DNA from: Pseudoxanthomonas sp. F37
Lineage (GTDB): Bacteria > Pseudomonadota > Gammaproteobacteria > Xanthomonadales > Xanthomonadaceae
Direction: 5' to 3'
Assembly (NCBI RefSeq): GCF_022965755.1
Contig: NZ_CP095187.1
Location: forward strand, 992,001 to 1,056,000
Length of the DNA stretch: 64,000 nucleotides
Shown: positions 62,841-64,000 of the stretch, piece after piece
How positions within the stretch are numbered: position 1 is the stretch's first letter
How the letters are laid out: each line of letters begins with the position of its first letter
Notes under the pieces: model-generated
Database searches by the model: none
What the model was told of the DNA's origin: nothing
What the model saw: the letters and a program-made list of their open reading frames with translations, nothing else
Translations under genes and position numbers: made by a program

Positions 62841-63560
62841 TCACAGGCGGAAGGTTTCGCCCAGATACACCCGGCGTACGTCCGGATTGGCCAGCAACGC
62901 GTCCGGGGCCCCCTGCGCCAGAACGCTACCGGCATTGAGGATATACGCCCGGTCGCAGATTCCCAAGGTTTCGCGCACGTTGTGGTCGGTGATCAGCACG
63001 CCGATGCCGCGATCCTTGAGGTGTTTCACGATGCGCTGGATCTCGCCGACCGAGATCGGATCGACGCCGGCGAAGGGTTCGTCCAGCAGCATCAGGCGCG
63101 GGCGGGCGGCGAGGGCGCGGGCGATCTCCACGCGCCGGCGCTCGCCGCCGGACAGGCTGGCGCCCAGTTGGTCGGCCACGTGGGTGACCTGCAGTTCGTC
63201 CAGCAGCGAGGCCAGCTCGCGCTCGATGCCGGCGCTGTCCAGGTCCTCGCGCAGTTCCAGCACCAGGCGGATGTTGTCGGCCACGCTGAGCTTGCGGAAC
63301 ACCGAGGGCTCCTGCGGCAGGTAACCCACGCCGAGCTTGGCGCGCTGGTACATCGGCTGGGCGGTGATGTCCTGGCCGTCCAGCTCGATCGTGCCCGCGT
63401 CGGCGGCCACCAGGCCGACGATCATGTAGAAGCAGGTGGTCTTGCCGGCGCCGTTGGGGCCCAGCAGGCCGACCACTTCGCCCGGCTGCAGGCTCAGGCC
63501 GAAGTCGGCGACGACCTCGCGCTGCTTGTAGCGCTTGCGCAGTCCCTTCGCGGTCAGCAT
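62841..63560 (-). CDS. lptB: LPS export ABC transporter ATPase LptB
   Basis: Cytoplasmic ATPase of the LptB2FGC complex that extracts lipopolysaccharide from the inner membrane; 239 residues. Walker A is [20 protein letters not shown] (about 32-51), Q-loop [15 protein letters not shown] signature [20 protein letters not shown] (about 136-155), Walker [21 protein letters not shown] (about 157-176), and H-loop [20 protein letters not shown]. All catalytic residues are present. Its start touches the lptA stop (63560), so lptA-lptB are coupled. Confidence 0.97.
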   Translation of the reverse strand: MLTAKGLRKRYKQREVVADFGLSLQPGEVVGLLGPNGAGKTTCFYMIVGLVAADAGTIELDGQDITAQPMYQRAKLGVGYLPQEPSVFRKLSVADNIRLVLELREDLDSAGIERELASLLDELQVTHVADQLGASLSGGERRRVEIARALAARPRLMLLDEPFAGVDPISVGEIQRIVKHLKDRGIGVLITDHNVRETLGICDRAYILNAGSVLAQGAPDALLANPDVRRVYLGETFRL

Positions 63561-64000
63561 CAGTTCTTGCCCTGTGCCGGCTGCGCGGACTTGGGCGGAA
63601 TGACGGTGCGCACGCGCGATCCGTCGCCGCCGCTTTCCACGTTGCCGGACTTCAGGTTGTAGGTCATGCGCTGACCGCTGTTGGAGCCGCGCGCTGTCTT
63701 GACGGTGTAGTTGCCGGTCATGGTCAGCGTTTCCTTGCGCAGGTCGTAGTCGACCGTATCGGCGGTGGCGTCCATCCAGGTGCCGTCATCCAGCTGCTGC
63801 CGCAACTTGACCTGCTTGCCCGTGAACACCGCCCGCGCGATCTCGCCGTCCGCCATGTAGACATCGGCGGCAGCGGACTGGATCTGCAGGCTGCCCTGGG
63901 TGATGACCACGCCTTGGGAGAGCACCGTCTTGCCATTGCCCTGCAGGTTGCCGTTGGAGTGGCCGGCATCGATGGTGGTGGCCTGGTTGCGGTCGCTGGA
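63560..64000 (-). CDS. lptA: LPS export periplasmic bridge protein LptA, cut at its N-terminus by the window end
   Basis: Periplasmic OstA-fold protein that passes LPS from LptC to LptD. The C-terminal 146 or so residues are inside the window, with no start codon before position 64000. Strand repeats are typical: [60 protein letters not shown] and [20 protein letters not shown]. It ends with a proline- and lysine-containing tail ([13 protein letters not shown]). Overlap with lptB by one base shows coupling. The signal peptide lies outside the window. Confidence 0.92.
   Translation of the reverse strand, partial: SSDRNQATTIDAGHSNGNLQGNGKTVLSQGVVITQGSLQIQSAAADVYMADGEIARAVFTGKQVKLRQQLDDGTWMDATADTVDYDLRKETLTMTGNYTVKTARGSNSGQRMTYNLKSGNVESGGDGSRVRTVIPPKSAQPAQGKN

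Overview
The window is a GC-rich, gene-dense chromosomal segment of a gammaproteobacterium, most likely of the family Xanthomonadaceae (Pseudoxanthomonas-, Lysobacter- or Stenotrophomonas-like; genus not fixed by sequence alone). The evidence is the lptA-lptB-rpoN-hpf-hprK-rapZ-PTS block, yggS next to proC and pilT-pilU, an Oar-like TonB-dependent receptor, large beta-propeller sensor proteins, a SAM-I riboswitch ahead of metX-metB-hom, and the palindromic 'GGAGCG...CGCGA' intergenic repeats. No rRNA, tRNA or CRISPR array was found. Genes are tightly packed, and many start codons overlap the upstream stop (GTGA or ATGA).

Layout. 1-4080: frameshifted hslO (Hsp33), an Asp/Asn hydroxylase, mtgA, a GT2 glycosyltransferase and a CBS protein. 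4090-11011 (minus strand): AsmA-like protein, HlyIII/TrhA-type membrane protein, release factor 3, M23 peptidase and a phytase-like lipoprotein. 11093-14671: promoter, SAM-I riboswitch and the methionine operon metX-metB-hom. 14684-18778: a doubly frameshifted hydrolase and a beta-propeller GGDEF protein. 19049-24081: XRE regulator, MazG-like protein, sdaA, glutaredoxin, and two YceI genes flanking a cytochrome b561. 24190-29438: a beta-propeller hybrid histidine kinase and exported proteins of unknown function. 29466-32462: aroK-aroB-WGR-hemE. 32571-35503: dodecin, glycerate-kinase-like gene, pdxH, an AAC(6')-like acetyltransferase and a binding protein.

35512-36797 is the most notable region. 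A complete IS110-family element (about 1.14 kb) sits inside one arm of a REP-like palindrome. Its left end holds a readable bridge RNA: one loop matches the target actually used, the other matches the element's own ends. A promoter would form only when the two ends are joined in a circle.

36809-41280 holds a DUF4426 lipoprotein, proC, yggS, pilT and pilU. 41624-44836 is the TonB-dependent receptor. 44837-46600 is an AT-richer island with an orphan toxin-like gene and a probable immunity gene. 46600-50916 holds a CoA transferase, tag, and yqgE-ruvX-pyrB. 51055-55957 holds a second GGDEF protein, small genes, a lipoprotein hydrolase and mgtE. 56174-64000 (all minus strand) runs lptA (cut by the window end), lptB, rpoN, hpf, hprK, rapZ, EIIA, ptsH and ptsI. 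It links LPS export, sigma-54, ribosome hibernation and a regulatory PTS with HPr kinase.

At least three coding frames are broken by single-base losses in G/C runs (hslO once, the hydrolase at 14684-15689 twice, possibly the small ORF at 29236). This pattern suggests homopolymer sequencing error as much as true gene decay.
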